Under the pieces are notes generated by a model that saw nothing but the letters and a program-made list of their open reading frames with translations, made no database searches and was not told the origin of the DNA. This document shows positions 9,690-18,969 of a DNA stretch of 64,000 nucleotides, one piece after another. Source of the DNA: a bacterium (GTDB lineage: Bacteria; Zhuqueibacterota; Zhuqueibacteria; Oleimicrobiales; Geothermoviventaceae). The stretch lies in the NCBI GenBank assembly GCA_028275345.1, contig JAPWUV010000002.1, forward strand, positions 525,410 to 589,409, read 5' to 3'. Position 1 is the first letter of the stretch. Each line of letters begins with the position of its first letter. Both the position numbers and the translations under genes were made by a program.

Positions 9690-12362
9690 TTAATCCAAGC
9701 TCGCCAGATTGGCCCTCAGCTTTTCGAGGTCCATCTCAAACTTCTGCTTCTTCTGCCGTTCGCGCTCCACTACCTCCTGCGGCGCTCGCTGGATGAACTC
9801 GTGGCTGGCGAGCTTCTGGTTCAGCTCGGCCAAGAGCTTTTCGAGCCGCGCGATTTCCTTCCGGAGCCGGTTCCGCTCGACTTCCAGATCGATCAGGTCG
9901 GCCAAGGGCACGTAGATTTCAGCTCCGGCTACGACCGCGGAGGCAGATGACTTGGGCTTCGAGACATTGGGTCCGACCTCGATGCGCTCGGCGCCGGCGA
10001 GAAAATGGATGTACTCGGCGTTCTCCCGAATCAGCTCGGCGAATGTGCCATCCTCGTCGACACGAACGAAGACTTCCGCCTTCTTGGCTGGAGGGACGCG
10101 CATTTCAGCCCGAATCGTCCGCACGGAAGTGATCAGGCTTTGCAATTGGGTCATTGCGGTTTCCGCCTGGGGGTCCGAGTAGGAAGCGGGAATCTCTGGC
10201 CAGGAGGTCACCACCAGATCCGGTTCTTCCGAAAGCTTCAAGTGGTGCCAGATCTCCTCGGTGATGAAGGGGACCACTGGATGAAGCAATTTCACCAACT
10301 CCCGCATCACGTAGATCGCCACGGCCAGCGACCGATCCTTCGCGTGCCGATCTTGTCCGAAGAGCCGCGGCTTGATCCATTCCAAGTACCAGTCACAGTA
10401 CTCGTGCCAGAAGAACGAGTAGAGGGAGGAGATCATGTCGTCGAGGTGGAAGCCTTCGATCCCCTCGGTCGCGCGAGTCGCCGCGTGCCGGAGCCGACTC
10501 AGGATCCAGCGGTCAGCCACGTCCAATTCCTGCGGCGAGGCCTCGAACTGGCGGCTGGCCGCCATTTCGATGTGGCGAGGCTCGTAGTTCATGTGAAGGA
10601 ATCGGAAGGCATTCCAGAGTTTGTTGCTGAAATTGCGCCCGATCTCGAAATCCGACTCAGCCAGATTGATATCCTGGCCCTCGCTGGTGAGCATCATGAG
10701 CGAGAAACGGACGGCGTCGGCGCTGTACTTTTGCACCATCTCTAGCGGGTCTATCCCGTTACCAAGGCTCTTGCTCATCTTGCGGCCCTGGGCATCGCGG
10801 ATGATCCCGTGGATATACACGTGCCGGAAGGGAATCTCGCCCATGAACTCCAGGCCCGCCATGATCATGCGCGCGACCCAGAAGAAGATGATGTCCTGGG
10901 CGGTCACGAGGACATCGGTGGGGTAAAAATACTTCAAATCCTCCGTGATTTGCGGCCAGCCAAGGGTTGCAAACGGCCACAGCCAGGAGGAGAACCAAGT
11001 ATCCAACACATCCTCATCCTGCTGGATGCGCCGCGAGCCGCACTTCTCGCACTTCTCCGGCGCGTCCACCTCGACCATCTGATGGCGGCAGTCCTCGCAG
11101 GTGTACACCGGGATGCGATGGCCCCACCAAAGCTGCCGACTGATGCACCAGTCGCGGATGTTCTCCATCCAGTTCGTGTACACCTTGACCCAGCGTTCCG
11201 GATGAAACTGAATCTTTCCTTCCTGAACGACCCGCAGAGCAGGTTCGGCGAGGGGCTTGATCCTCACGAACCACTGTTCCGACAGGTACGGCTCCAAAAC
11301 CGTATCGCAGCGTTGGCAGTGAGCAACCGCGTGACTGTGGGTCTCGATCTTCTCAAGGAGTCCCTTCTCCTCCAGCTCTTGCACCACGGCCTTGCGGCAC
11401 TCGAAGCGCGGATACCCGGCGTAGCGTCCGGCATTTGCGTTCATCGTGCCGTCGCCGTTCATCACATTGATGGGCTCGAGCCCGTGGCGCCGACCGATCT
11501 CGAAGTCATTTGGATCATGCGCAGGGGTCACCTTGACGGCGCCCGTCCCGAACTCCGGATCCACCTGCTCATCCGCAATCACCGGGATTTCCCGCTCCAT
11601 GATCGGCAGGATCAGCGTTTTGCCGACCAGACCTTGGTATCTCCGATCCGACGGATGCACCGCCACAGCCACATCACCGAGCATGGTCTCCGGCCGCGTT
11701 GTCGCCACCACCACGTAACCCGGTTCCCCCTTGATCGGGTAGCGGATGTACCAAAGGTTGCCGTGATGCTCCTTGTGGATGGCCTCCTCGTCCGACAGGG
11801 CCGTTTCACATCGGGGACACCAGTTGACGATGTAGTTCCCGCGGTAGATCAGTCCCTTGCGGTACAACCGTACGAAGACTTCCATTACGGCTCGGTAGTA
11901 GGACGGATCCAATGTGAAGCGCGTTCGCGACCAGTCGCAGGAGCATCCCAGTTTCTTCAGCTGCTCGATGATGGTATTTCCGTATTTCTCTCGCCATTGC
12001 CAGACGAGCTCGAGGAATTTCTCCCGACCCAAATCATGCCGGGTCAGCTTTTGTTCCCGGTAGAGCTTGCGCTCGACTACGTTCTGCGTCGCGATCCCTG
12101 CATGATCGGTCCCAGGCAGCCAAAGAGTCTCGTACCCCCGCATCCGCCGGTAACGAACGAAGATGTCCTGAATCGTATTGTTGTAGGCATGCCCCATGTG
12201 CAGAACATCCGTCACGTTCGGCGGCGGGATCACGATGGTGAACGGCTCCCTGTCCGGCCGTACCTCAGCCCGGAAGTACCCGCGATCCAGCCAGTACTGG
12301 TACCACTTGTCCTCAACCTTCTTGGGGTCGTACACCTTATCGAGGGGCTGCTTCTCCAACAT
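9690..12362 (-). CDS. valS: Valine--tRNA ligase
   Basis: This 890-residue class I aminoacyl-tRNA synthetase charges tRNA-Val with valine. The HIGH-type motif appears as PPNVTDVLHMGHA near residue 50. The editing (CP1) domain contains WCPRC and TTRPETMLGDVAVAVHP, the Zn-finger-like CEDC/CEKC pairs follow, and the KMSKS loop is GRKMSKSLGNGIDP near residue 527. The anticodon-binding domain and a C-terminal coiled-coil arm (residues ~820–890, repeated Glu/Leu/Arg heptads) complete the bacterial ValRS architecture. The ATG is preceded by GGGAGGT about 11 bases upstream, and a strong sigma-70-type promoter lies 70–100 bases upstream. Confidence 0.98.
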   Translation of the reverse strand: MLEKQPLDKVYDPKKVEDKWYQYWLDRGYFRAEVRPDREPFTIVIPPPNVTDVLHMGHAYNNTIQDIFVRYRRMRGYETLWLPGTDHAGIATQNVVERKLYREQKLTRHDLGREKFLELVWQWREKYGNTIIEQLKKLGCSCDWSRTRFTLDPSYYRAVMEVFVRLYRKGLIYRGNYIVNWCPRCETALSDEEAIHKEHHGNLWYIRYPIKGEPGYVVVATTRPETMLGDVAVAVHPSDRRYQGLVGKTLILPIMEREIPVIADEQVDPEFGTGAVKVTPAHDPNDFEIGRRHGLEPINVMNGDGTMNANAGRYAGYPRFECRKAVVQELEEKGLLEKIETHSHAVAHCQRCDTVLEPYLSEQWFVRIKPLAEPALRVVQEGKIQFHPERWVKVYTNWMENIRDWCISRQLWWGHRIPVYTCEDCRHQMVEVDAPEKCEKCGSRRIQQDEDVLDTWFSSWLWPFATLGWPQITEDLKYFYPTDVLVTAQDIIFFWVARMIMAGLEFMGEIPFRHVYIHGIIRDAQGRKMSKSLGNGIDPLEMVQKYSADAVRFSLMMLTSEGQDINLAESDFEIGRNFSNKLWNAFRFLHMNYEPRHIEMAASRQFEASPQELDVADRWILSRLRHAATRATEGIEGFHLDDMISSLYSFFWHEYCDWYLEWIKPRLFGQDRHAKDRSLAVAIYVMRELVKLLHPVVPFITEEIWHHLKLSEEPDLVVTSWPEIPASYSDPQAETAMTQLQSLITSVRTIRAEMRVPPAKKAEVFVRVDEDGTFAELIRENAEYIHFLAGAERIEVGPNVSKPKSSASAVVAGAEIYVPLADLIDLEVERNRLRKEIARLEKLLAELNQKLASHEFIQRAPQEVVERERQKKQKFEMDLEKLRANLASLD

Positions 12363-12431
12363 CGGCAGCGGCTACCTCCCTTAATGAATTGGATTTGCCT
12401 ATACTACTCCGTCTCTCACCTTTCGCTGACC

Positions 12432-12460
12432 AATATACCCAAACGGACCTACACAGTCAA
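12432..12460 (-). promoter_or_regulatory. Sigma-70-type promoter of valS
   Basis: On the minus strand, TTGACT (12460–12455) is separated by exactly 17 bases from TATATT (12437–12432). Transcription would start about 60 bases before the valS ATG. The same two hexamers and the same spacing occur upstream of the FMN riboswitch, which supports this as the housekeeping consensus of the organism. Confidence 0.8.
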
Positions 12461-12912
12461 TTGAATTGTCGGAGCGTGCCGTCTCGGTCTACCCCGCTCG
12501 GGCCAATCCGCACCTGAGGAAGTCCGCATGTCAACCCGACGAATCTGCCTCGGAGGAGCGACCGAAAACCGAACTTTCCGGACCTGCGACAGGGTTGCGT
12601 GAGCCTAGCGCCTTCGCGAATTGATCCATCGATTTGACGGGGAATGAGTCCGGCGCTTAAACGCGATAGCTCTACCACTTCATCCGGTGCGAACGGGAGC
12701 ACACCCGGGCGTTTCCTCGGGAATTCGGCAGTGCGCAAGTTGGGGTACCCCGCGAAGACAGACCACCGCGGCAGTCCCCGCTACGCCACAGAAGACTCAC
12801 GCCGACGGCCTTCAACCCATCGCGCAGGGCTTTGCCCCAGTCCGACCGGCTTCCCACGGAAAAGCCGACCCGCGCTCGTAGCGAACCGGCGGGAGCCCCC
12901 ACCCGGCCCGGC
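12461..12912. other. Intergenic region between the M23 peptidase gene and valS; no gene seen
   Basis: About 450 bases lie between the stop of the peptidase gene and the valS promoter. The short open frames here (for example 12457–12738 and 12672–12902, minus) have low-complexity Arg/Ser/Gly composition and no recognisable family. I looked for a T-box leader, tmRNA, SRP RNA and RNase P RNA motifs and found none. A palindrome GGGGTACCCC is present near 12744. The region could hold a 3' UTR or an unrecognised structured RNA. Confidence 0.4.
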
Positions 12913-14994
12913 CTACTGAGTCACAACCTCAAACGTCAGGCTTTTTTCCGCCCTGTTGCCGCATCGGTCGCGGACCCAAACCCGGAGGTGATGCCGACCT
13001 ACAGAGAGCGGCCGTTCCGGCTCGTAGCGGAGGACTTCCTCTTCCGGATCCCATTCGGCCACCACCCGCTCGCCGTCGATTTCCAACGCGAAATCGTCCT
13101 CATCGGCGATGCCACTGAGCCGATCGGCGATCCGGACAACGATGGTGTCCCGACGGCTCAGCCTTGGCCGTATCTGGCTGGGCCGCAAGAAAGCGATCTC
13201 GGGAGGTATCGTATCGGGAAGAATGGCAAAGGTTCCGAGCCTCGAGGTCTCGGCGGACAGACGGCTGCCGTCGCGTTCGTTCCCCAGGAAGACCCAAGTA
13301 CTGCCCAACAGACTGTACCACGCGAGTTTGTCCGGAGGAACCCCCATTTCCCGGCCAAGGTACCAGGCGATGCGCATAGGCTTCCTCAAGGGTACGTCCT
13401 CGGGGAAGACTCGCACACGGGGAAAGGAGCCGTTTGCCGCATTCCGCTGTGTACCATTCCCCGCCACCACCCCCAGGTAGAACGGGCGGTAGGACGCTCT
13501 AGCCGGAATCGTCACCTCCAAGCTCGGGTCGGTGAGCTTGATCTCCTGCGATCGGTCCCCGACCCGATACATCTCGAACGGATGCCGATGGAGCACTTGG
13601 TCACCCACAGAGAGCAGGAACTCTCCGGACAATCGTTCCTTGCGGGGGTACATCCAGACGGCGAAACACTCTCCGGTCCTGGAACGCTCGACCTCGAGCG
13701 GGTATTCGACATCCTCCATCGCGACGCGAACCCGACAGGCGCAATCCCCGAGCCCAAGCCTGGCGAAATCCTCCTGCCAATCCACGTCCAGTGACCCGGA
13801 CGACAAGACCCCTGGTCTCCGGGCAGAATTGGCCTCCATGAGGCTGCCCTTGTCGGGTGGCCGGGCCTCGAGCTGGGCTTCGACCACGCTCTCGTTGCCG
13901 TTGAAGTCATACGCCACGATCTCCAGGTCGTACACACCGGGACCCGCCAGCCAGGCCTCGGTAATCCGATCGAGCCAGGAATCCGCACCGATCTTTCCCG
14001 GGAGGAGCCTTTGCCCGACCCAAATCACCCCCGCCCCGCGACCCTGGCCGTAGAAAGGCAGGTTGTTCTCTGGGTCGATGAACAGACGATAGTAGACCTG
14101 ATCCGTGCGGACCCTCAGGCGGTAGTCCCGATCAAGAACGATTACAGACGTGTTTTCGTAGCTGAACCGGTCATATCGAGAGGAAAAAAGGAGCTTCCCG
14201 TTCGCGTAGAGGCGGAATCCGTACAGTCCCACGGCATTGGTCGCCTCATCTGTTCCGTCGCTCGCGCAGACCGCCAAGTAGAACGGACCCCAAACCGCGG
14301 GGACCTCGGCGATTCGGTAGCGATTCGGGCCCACCGATATCGGTCGGTAGATCCGGGCTTTCACATCGCCGTCGACTCGGGACCAAGGGGCTACGGGAAC
14401 GAACGCAACGGAGCTCACCCGGGGCGCGACGTGATCGGCCACTACCAGGCCGCGCAGCATGGGGTTCAGCGGACGATTGGCGGCATCCCGCAGTTCGAAG
14501 TGCAGGTGCGGATAACCCACACCGGTGTCTCCCGTATAGGCAATCAGCTCACCAGCTTGTACGGCAATCTCGCCCGCTCGAAACTCCAAGGTCACAGAAT
14601 ACCTCAGCAGGCGCTGCTGCTCAGCCCGAACCCGTCTTTCAATCTCGGGCGCGAAGCGAGAAAGGTGGGCGTAGACGGCCATTCCCCCATCGTTCAAGAC
14701 TTGATAGATTACTTTGCCATAACCGAACGGGCTGACCCGTACCTTCCAGATGTACCCGGGAGCCACGGCAAAGACCCGGTAGCCGGTTTGGCCCCAGGTC
14801 TTGATATCAATTCCGGCGTGAAAGTGATTGGACCTGTACTCAGCAAAGCTCGACGAAATGGCCCGACTCGCATCCGTGGGCCAAAGGAGATCTCCGCCCC
14901 GCGTTAGTGCGGAACTGCAGAGCACAAAGGCCGAAGCTACTGCCAACAAGCCCGCCGCAGTTGATCGCTTCCCGTGAGATGCACCTTCTCCCAT
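12913..14994 (-). CDS. Exported M23-family peptidase with C-terminal beta domains
   Basis: The protein has 693 residues. A signal peptide is likely (hydrophobic residues ~13–28 after a Lys/Arg start). The LytM/M23 domain spans about residues 35–175. Its zinc-site motifs are HFHAGIDI (H-x-x-x-D), VYAHLS and YPHLHFELRD (H-x-H), so all ligands appear present. M23 enzymes cut peptidoglycan cross-links or, when inactive, activate amidases. The remaining ~500 residues are predicted beta-sandwich/Ig-like segments, including PPEIAFLRPSQIRPRLSRRD and VRIADRLSGIADEDDF, which resemble bacterial Ig or cadherin-like repeats. They may anchor it to the wall or outer membrane. The Shine-Dalgarno sequence before the ATG is weak. 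Confidence 0.88.
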   Translation of the reverse strand: MGEGASHGKRSTAAGLLAVASAFVLCSSALTRGGDLLWPTDASRAISSSFAEYRSNHFHAGIDIKTWGQTGYRVFAVAPGYIWKVRVSPFGYGKVIYQVLNDGGMAVYAHLSRFAPEIERRVRAEQQRLLRYSVTLEFRAGEIAVQAGELIAYTGDTGVGYPHLHFELRDAANRPLNPMLRGLVVADHVAPRVSSVAFVPVAPWSRVDGDVKARIYRPISVGPNRYRIAEVPAVWGPFYLAVCASDGTDEATNAVGLYGFRLYANGKLLFSSRYDRFSYENTSVIVLDRDYRLRVRTDQVYYRLFIDPENNLPFYGQGRGAGVIWVGQRLLPGKIGADSWLDRITEAWLAGPGVYDLEIVAYDFNGNESVVEAQLEARPPDKGSLMEANSARRPGVLSSGSLDVDWQEDFARLGLGDCACRVRVAMEDVEYPLEVERSRTGECFAVWMYPRKERLSGEFLLSVGDQVLHRHPFEMYRVGDRSQEIKLTDPSLEVTIPARASYRPFYLGVVAGNGTQRNAANGSFPRVRVFPEDVPLRKPMRIAWYLGREMGVPPDKLAWYSLLGSTWVFLGNERDGSRLSAETSRLGTFAILPDTIPPEIAFLRPSQIRPRLSRRDTIVVRIADRLSGIADEDDFALEIDGERVVAEWDPEEEVLRYEPERPLSVGRHHLRVWVRDRCGNRAEKSLTFEVVTQ

Positions 14995-15007
14995 GAGTCA
15001 GCCCAGC

Positions 15008-15046
15008 AATCCCGTCCGGGATTGATCCCGTGATTCGTCGCGAATC
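15008..15046. repeat. Two adjacent small hairpins upstream of the M23 peptidase gene
   Basis: AATCCCG-tc-CGGGATT (15008–15023) is followed by GATTCG-tcg-CGAATC (15032–15046). They sit in the 150-base gap between a glycosyltransferase stop and the peptidase start and may form a terminator or leader structure. The stretch TTGATCCCGTGATTC at 15022–15036 recurs with one change in the valS 3' hairpin at 9628–9642. Confidence 0.4.
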
Positions 15047-15146
15047 GAACGCGAGACTTACCGATACGACGAGCCAGCCGCTTTCCCCGCAGTTGAATTC
15101 GTCTGCGCCCCTCGACGGTGAATCGGGCCCGCTTGAAGGCGAGTCT

Positions 15147-16451
15147 TCATCGATTTCGACGGGCCCGCTGTGCGACCTCCTCCAGTACCGCCGCCATTGC
15201 GCGCGCCTGCTCAGTGCGGCTGAAGGCGACAAATCGGCGCTCCTCCCGTACCGGGAGAGCCCCGATTTCCCAAAGATGGACAAGGCCTCTCAGATTCGCA
15301 AGCAGCGCCCGACGATCCCCGGGGGAAGAAATCCAGACGCATCCCGCCCTCTCAAGGATCGCGCGCGCTTCCCCATCCGGCACCGACGCCAGGATCGGTC
15401 GAGTTGAAGCCAAGTACTCGAAGAGTTTGCCCGGCACGTACGCCATCGAAACCTTCTCTGAGACAGGGAGGAAGAGCGCGTCAGCTGTGGCCATGGCTTT
15501 CACGGCTTCAGGATGGGGCAGGTAATCCCGGCTTTCAACCACCCCTTCCAGCTCAGGCGCGGCGATGGCGCGCTGCCATTTGCCCGTCAGATCCGCCCCG
15601 ATGAAAAGAAGGCGAATCCGGCTACGCTCCCCCGGTTCCAATTGCCGAACAGCCTCCAGCAACTCGCCCGGCCAAGCTACCTGCGTGATCGCCCCCACGA
15701 AGGCGATGCACATCCGATCCCCACCCGCGGGGCGTACTAGCTTGCGCTTCTGAGCCTGCGCGAAATCAGCCGGATCATACCCATTGTATATGCAGGTCAC
15801 GAGTCCCCTCGCTCCCAACTGCTCGAAATGGCGTCGCAAGCCGTCGGTTACGCACACGATTCCGTCGGCCGTTCGAGCAACGATCCTCTCCCCCAAGCGA
15901 TCCAGAGCCCGGTGGAGGAGCGTAGGCTCCGGTTGGAACTCGCCCCGGTACCATCGGTCCCGGAAATCGGCAACCCAGGGGATCGACGTCCTTCTCCGGA
16001 GCCAGAGTCCGAGGAACTGAGCCGAATGGGGCGGGGAGCTGACCAGAAGAGCATCCGCGCGGCGTCTACGGAGCAGCCGCAGGACTTCCTTTGCAGCGAA
16101 AGGGATCCACCCGACTTTCGAGTCCGGGAGAAGCAAATATCCGAGCTTGGCAAGCCTCGAGACTCCCGCGAGCCCGTGGTCCCCGGAGGCCCGTCGCCGG
16201 AAGTAGCCCGCCACTGTCAAGGGATCGAGCGATCCCGTGCGCAGCACCGTCACCGACGACACATCGCCGAGGAGGGTTTCGTCCGTTCGGTAGTAGGCCT
16301 CGCCCGCGCGGACGGTCACCACGATCGGGCGCCAACCAAAACCGGGAAGGTACTTGCAGAGCTTCGCCACCCTCTGGGTACCTCCCATGCCCAGAGGCGG
16401 GAAGTAGTAGGTGATCAGCAGCACCGTTCGGCTTTCTGCTTGATCTCGCAT
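15147..16451 (-). CDS. Glycosyltransferase family 4-like protein
   Basis: The protein has 434 residues and a GT-B fold. The N-terminal domain starts LLITYYFPPLGMGGTQRVAK, the glycine-rich loop typical of surface-polysaccharide GT4 enzymes, and includes WVADFRDRW, a common core of the same group. The C-terminal half has CIYNGYDPADF and ends with a donor-binding segment KLFEYLASTRPILASVPDG. The canonical E-x7-E is only partly kept: PVSEKVSMAYVPGKLFEYLA has two glutamates but with wider spacing. No membrane segment is seen. It probably adds a sugar to a lipid- or protein-linked glycan; donor and acceptor are unknown. The nucleotidyltransferase gene lies 125 bases upstream. Confidence 0.85.
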   Translation of the reverse strand: MRDQAESRTVLLITYYFPPLGMGGTQRVAKLCKYLPGFGWRPIVVTVRAGEAYYRTDETLLGDVSSVTVLRTGSLDPLTVAGYFRRRASGDHGLAGVSRLAKLGYLLLPDSKVGWIPFAAKEVLRLLRRRRADALLVSSPPHSAQFLGLWLRRRTSIPWVADFRDRWYRGEFQPEPTLLHRALDRLGERIVARTADGIVCVTDGLRRHFEQLGARGLVTCIYNGYDPADFAQAQKRKLVRPAGGDRMCIAFVGAITQVAWPGELLEAVRQLEPGERSRIRLLFIGADLTGKWQRAIAAPELEGVVESRDYLPHPEAVKAMATADALFLPVSEKVSMAYVPGKLFEYLASTRPILASVPDGEARAILERAGCVWISSPGDRRALLANLRGLVHLWEIGALPVREERRFVAFSRTEQARAMAAVLEEVAQRARRNR

Positions 16452-16542
16452 GTGTTCTCACGATTGCCGCCGTCGGATAGGGAACCCGTGCCCCCAAGCC
16501 CACAGGACGGGACCTCGGACCTTGCAGAATGCCCCCGCCGGC

Positions 16543-16578
16543 GAAACCCTTGTCCTGCGCGCATGCGCGACGGGTTTC
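16543..16578 (-). repeat. Inverted repeat overlapping the nucleotidyltransferase stop codon
   Basis: GAAACCC and GGGTTTC flank a perfect palindrome CGCGCATGCGCG (16558–16569). The structure begins at the stop of the upstream nucleotidyltransferase gene on the minus strand. There is no U-tract, so it is more likely an mRNA-stabilising or attenuating hairpin than a classic terminator. Confidence 0.4.
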
Positions 16579-17641
16579 ACGCGATCTCCACCCGGCTTTG
16601 GTCACCGATCATGAACCGATGCGTGCGCGGCATCCCTTCCGCGTGCACCACCTGCACATCAAAGCCGAGGATGCTACTCTCGATCCGGATTCCTACGTCG
16701 AGGATCTGGCACTTGTTCATGACGATGGAAAACTCAACCTCGCTGTTTCGTACCACGCAATCGTCGCCAATAGACGTGAATGGGCCAATGTAGCTGTTCT
16801 CGACAACCGTCCGGCGCCCAATGATCGCCGGCCCCCGGATATGACTGTTGACGATCTTCGCGCCCTTTTCGATCACCACATTGCCCGCGAGGTGACTCCG
16901 GTGGTCCACAAACCCATCCACGCGCCCCTTTTGGTTCTCCAGCACCAGCCGATTTGCCTCCAGCAGATCGATGGGCTTTCCGGTGTCCTTCCACCAACCC
17001 GTGATTTCGGAATACGTCACCTTGTAACCGTGCTCAATGAGATACTGGTGCGCGTCCGATATTTCCAGCTCCCCCCGGTCGCTCGGGCGGATGTTCTCCA
17101 CGGCCTCGAAGATCGAGGAATCGTAGATATAAATGCCTGCCACCGCGAACTCACTCTTCGGCACCGCTGGCTTCTCTTCGATCCTCACAATCTGCTTGCC
17201 GCGGATTTCCGGGACTCCGAAGCGCTCGGGATCCTTCACCCGTGCGAGAGTCAAATGGCAGTTCGACTTTTCCTGGAAGAACGCCTTGATGAATCGGCGG
17301 ATGCCACCCACAACCATGTTGTCGCCGAGATAGAAGACGAAGGGCTCATCCCCTACGAAATCCCGCGAAATCTTGACCACGTGCGCAAGCCCGAGCGGAG
17401 CTTCCTGCGGGATGTACGTGACCCGCAAACCCCACGCGCTCCCGTCCCCCACGGCTTCTCTCACCTCCCTCCCCTCCTGGTTCGTGACGATCCCCACTTC
17501 CTTGATTCCGGCCTCCGCCACCGTCTCCAGCGCGTAGAAAAGGATAGGCTTGTTCGCGATGGGGATCAAGTGCTTATTCTGCGTGTGGGTCAGGGGTCTC
17601 AGCCGCGTGCCACGCCCGCCGCTTGTGATCAGAGCCTTCAT
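16577..17641 (-). CDS. Glucose-1-phosphate thymidylyltransferase, long form (sugar-1-phosphate nucleotidyltransferase)
   Basis: The protein has 354 residues. The nucleotidyltransferase motif is GGRGTRLRPLTHTQNKHLIP, with the catalytic Arg and Lys, then NKPILFYALE and FYLGDNMV (metal-binding Asp). EKPAVPKSEFAVAGIYIYD and GWWKDTGKP are conserved sugar-binding segments. Residues ~245–345 form hexapeptide repeats (VIEKGAKIVNSHIRGPAIIG and following), a left-handed beta-helix seen in the long-form enzymes often found in antibiotic and surface-sugar pathways. It should make dTDP-glucose from glucose-1-phosphate and dTTP. No rfbBCD genes are in the window, so the end sugar is unknown. A GAGAGGA ribosome site precedes the ATG. 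Confidence 0.88.
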   Translation of the reverse strand: MKALITSGGRGTRLRPLTHTQNKHLIPIANKPILFYALETVAEAGIKEVGIVTNQEGREVREAVGDGSAWGLRVTYIPQEAPLGLAHVVKISRDFVGDEPFVFYLGDNMVVGGIRRFIKAFFQEKSNCHLTLARVKDPERFGVPEIRGKQIVRIEEKPAVPKSEFAVAGIYIYDSSIFEAVENIRPSDRGELEISDAHQYLIEHGYKVTYSEITGWWKDTGKPIDLLEANRLVLENQKGRVDGFVDHRSHLAGNVVIEKGAKIVNSHIRGPAIIGRRTVVENSYIGPFTSIGDDCVVRNSEVEFSIVMNKCQILDVGIRIESSILGFDVQVVHAEGMPRTHRFMIGDQSRVEIA

Positions 17642-17843
17642 CTCATCCTCTCGGAATTGTCCTGATCCTACCGCAATAACGTACCCTCCGCAAGCCCGGC
17701 TCAGTTCCTCTCTGGCTCAGACGTCCTCGTAGCCCTCGCGCGACAACCGACGGCTGCTCGGGATCCAGCATCTCTCCCCGCCAAGGGCCAGTCGGAAAGG
17801 CAGGCCCAGCGTCAACCCGCGGACCGTCCGAGGGAGACGCAAC

Positions 17844-18365
17844 TCAGGAAAGAATGCGGGCACCGAGCACACGCTCCATGTGTTTCAGAGCGAAGCGGTG
17901 TGCCTCGGGGTCGAAGTCGGCCACACCTCGGCTGTGGACGAAAGTGGCGTAGTCGCGATTGCGCAAATCGGCCACGGTAAAGAGCACGCAGATCGATGTG
18001 CAAACGCCAACTACGTGCACCTCTTGCGGTCGAAGCTCCGCGAGCAGGGCTTCAAGATTCGTGCCGAAAAACCCGCTGTACCGCGTCTTGGGAACAAGGA
18101 GATCCCCGGGAAGGGGTCGGAGCTCATCGATCACCTCCGCTCCGCGGGTCCCTCGGACACAGTGCTTCGGCCAGAGCGCGAACTCCGGATCGTCCGGCTC
18201 GTGGGCATCCATGATATAGATGATCTTGTCCCCGCCATCTCGAAAGGATCGCACCAGTTCCTGGATGTATCCGACGATTTGTTGCGCGGGCTTGCCGCAC
18301 GTCAAAGCCCCATCGTCGTACACGAAGTCTTTGAGCATGTCGACAATGAACAACGTCCTTGCCAT
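17844..18365 (-). CDS. Isochorismatase-fold cysteine hydrolase (nicotinamidase-like)
   Basis: The protein has 173 residues with the isochorismatase-like alpha/beta fold. The catalytic triad positions are visible: Asp9 in FIVDMLKDF, Lys in VPKTRYSGFFGT (residue ~94), and Cys in VVGVCTSICVLFT (residue ~121–125, with the preceding Val-Gly-Val and cis-peptide region). AHEPDDPEFALWPKHC matches the metal-binding D-x-H region of nicotinamidases (MDAHEPDD). Nicotinamidase, converting nicotinamide to nicotinate for NAD salvage, is the best guess, but ureidoacrylate or other amide hydrolases share this fold. The ATG has GGAAGGAGG upstream and follows the RNase HI gene by 6 bases. Confidence 0.82.
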   Translation of the reverse strand: MARTLFIVDMLKDFVYDDGALTCGKPAQQIVGYIQELVRSFRDGGDKIIYIMDAHEPDDPEFALWPKHCVRGTRGAEVIDELRPLPGDLLVPKTRYSGFFGTNLEALLAELRPQEVHVVGVCTSICVLFTVADLRNRDYATFVHSRGVADFDPEAHRFALKHMERVLGARILS

Positions 18366-18371
18366 CGGGCC

Positions 18372-18968
18372 TCAACCTCCTTCCGCTGATTCCCCGCGAA
18401 TCGCAGCGTCGATCGCGAGATTCGAGAGCTGGTCCGCGCGGCGATTGGCCTCGCGCGGGATATGCACAACGGCCACGTGCCGAAAGCTCGCGAACAGATC
18501 CCTGGCCTCCCGCCAGAGTGGGACCAGCGCGGCAGCCTTGACCCGATACTGCCCCTTCAGCTGTTTCACGAGGAGCTCACTGTCCGAACGCACCTCCACC
18601 ACCGCGTAGCCGAGCTCCTTCGCCTTTTTCAACCCCGCTACGAGGGCGGTGTATTCCGCGACATTGTTGGTGACGTTGCCAATGTACTCCGACAGCTCAT
18701 ACTCGCGCCCGCTGTCCTCGTCCCGCAGCACGACCCCGATTCCGCTCGGCCCGGGATTCCCCCGAGAAGCCCCATCGAGGAACAGGACGCACCGGGTGCC
18801 TGGACCCCATTCCCTGCGCACAAGCCGGTCCAGCGCATCGATCAATCGCGAAAGCTCGGCAACGGGGATGGAGAGCTGTGACGCAATAGCATCAACGGGC
18901 AGGGCGGCCCTCAAGCGCTCCCAAAGGCGCAAGAGTTCCGCCGGAGAAGGCTGGTGGCAGTCGCCCAC
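18372..18968 (-). CDS. Ribonuclease HI family protein with N-terminal extension
   Basis: The protein has 198 residues from a GTG that begins one base after the TAG of the ThiF gene, so the two are translationally close. Residues ~60–190 form an RNase H fold: FLDGASRGNPGPSGIG (first catalytic Asp), NNVAEYTAL (catalytic Glu), VRSDSELLVKQL (second Asp) and IPREANRRADQLSN (last Asp). All four acidic residues are kept. It should cleave the RNA strand of RNA:DNA hybrids. The form belongs to the RnhA-like/RNase H-related group with a short Arg loop and not to E. coli RnhA itself. The first ~55 residues are a helical extension of unknown role. Confidence 0.87.
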   Translation of the reverse strand: MGDCHQPSPAELLRLWERLRAALPVDAIASQLSIPVAELSRLIDALDRLVRREWGPGTRCVLFLDGASRGNPGPSGIGVVLRDEDSGREYELSEYIGNVTNNVAEYTALVAGLKKAKELGYAVVEVRSDSELLVKQLKGQYRVKAAALVPLWREARDLFASFRHVAVVHIPREANRRADQLSNLAIDAAIRGESAEGG

Positions 18969-18969
18969 T

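Noticed and set aside
12461-12912. T-box leader for valS
   Set aside because: The conserved T-box sequence GGTGGNACCGCG and a specifier loop could not be found; the promoter lies downstream of most of the region, so the leader is only about 60 bases.
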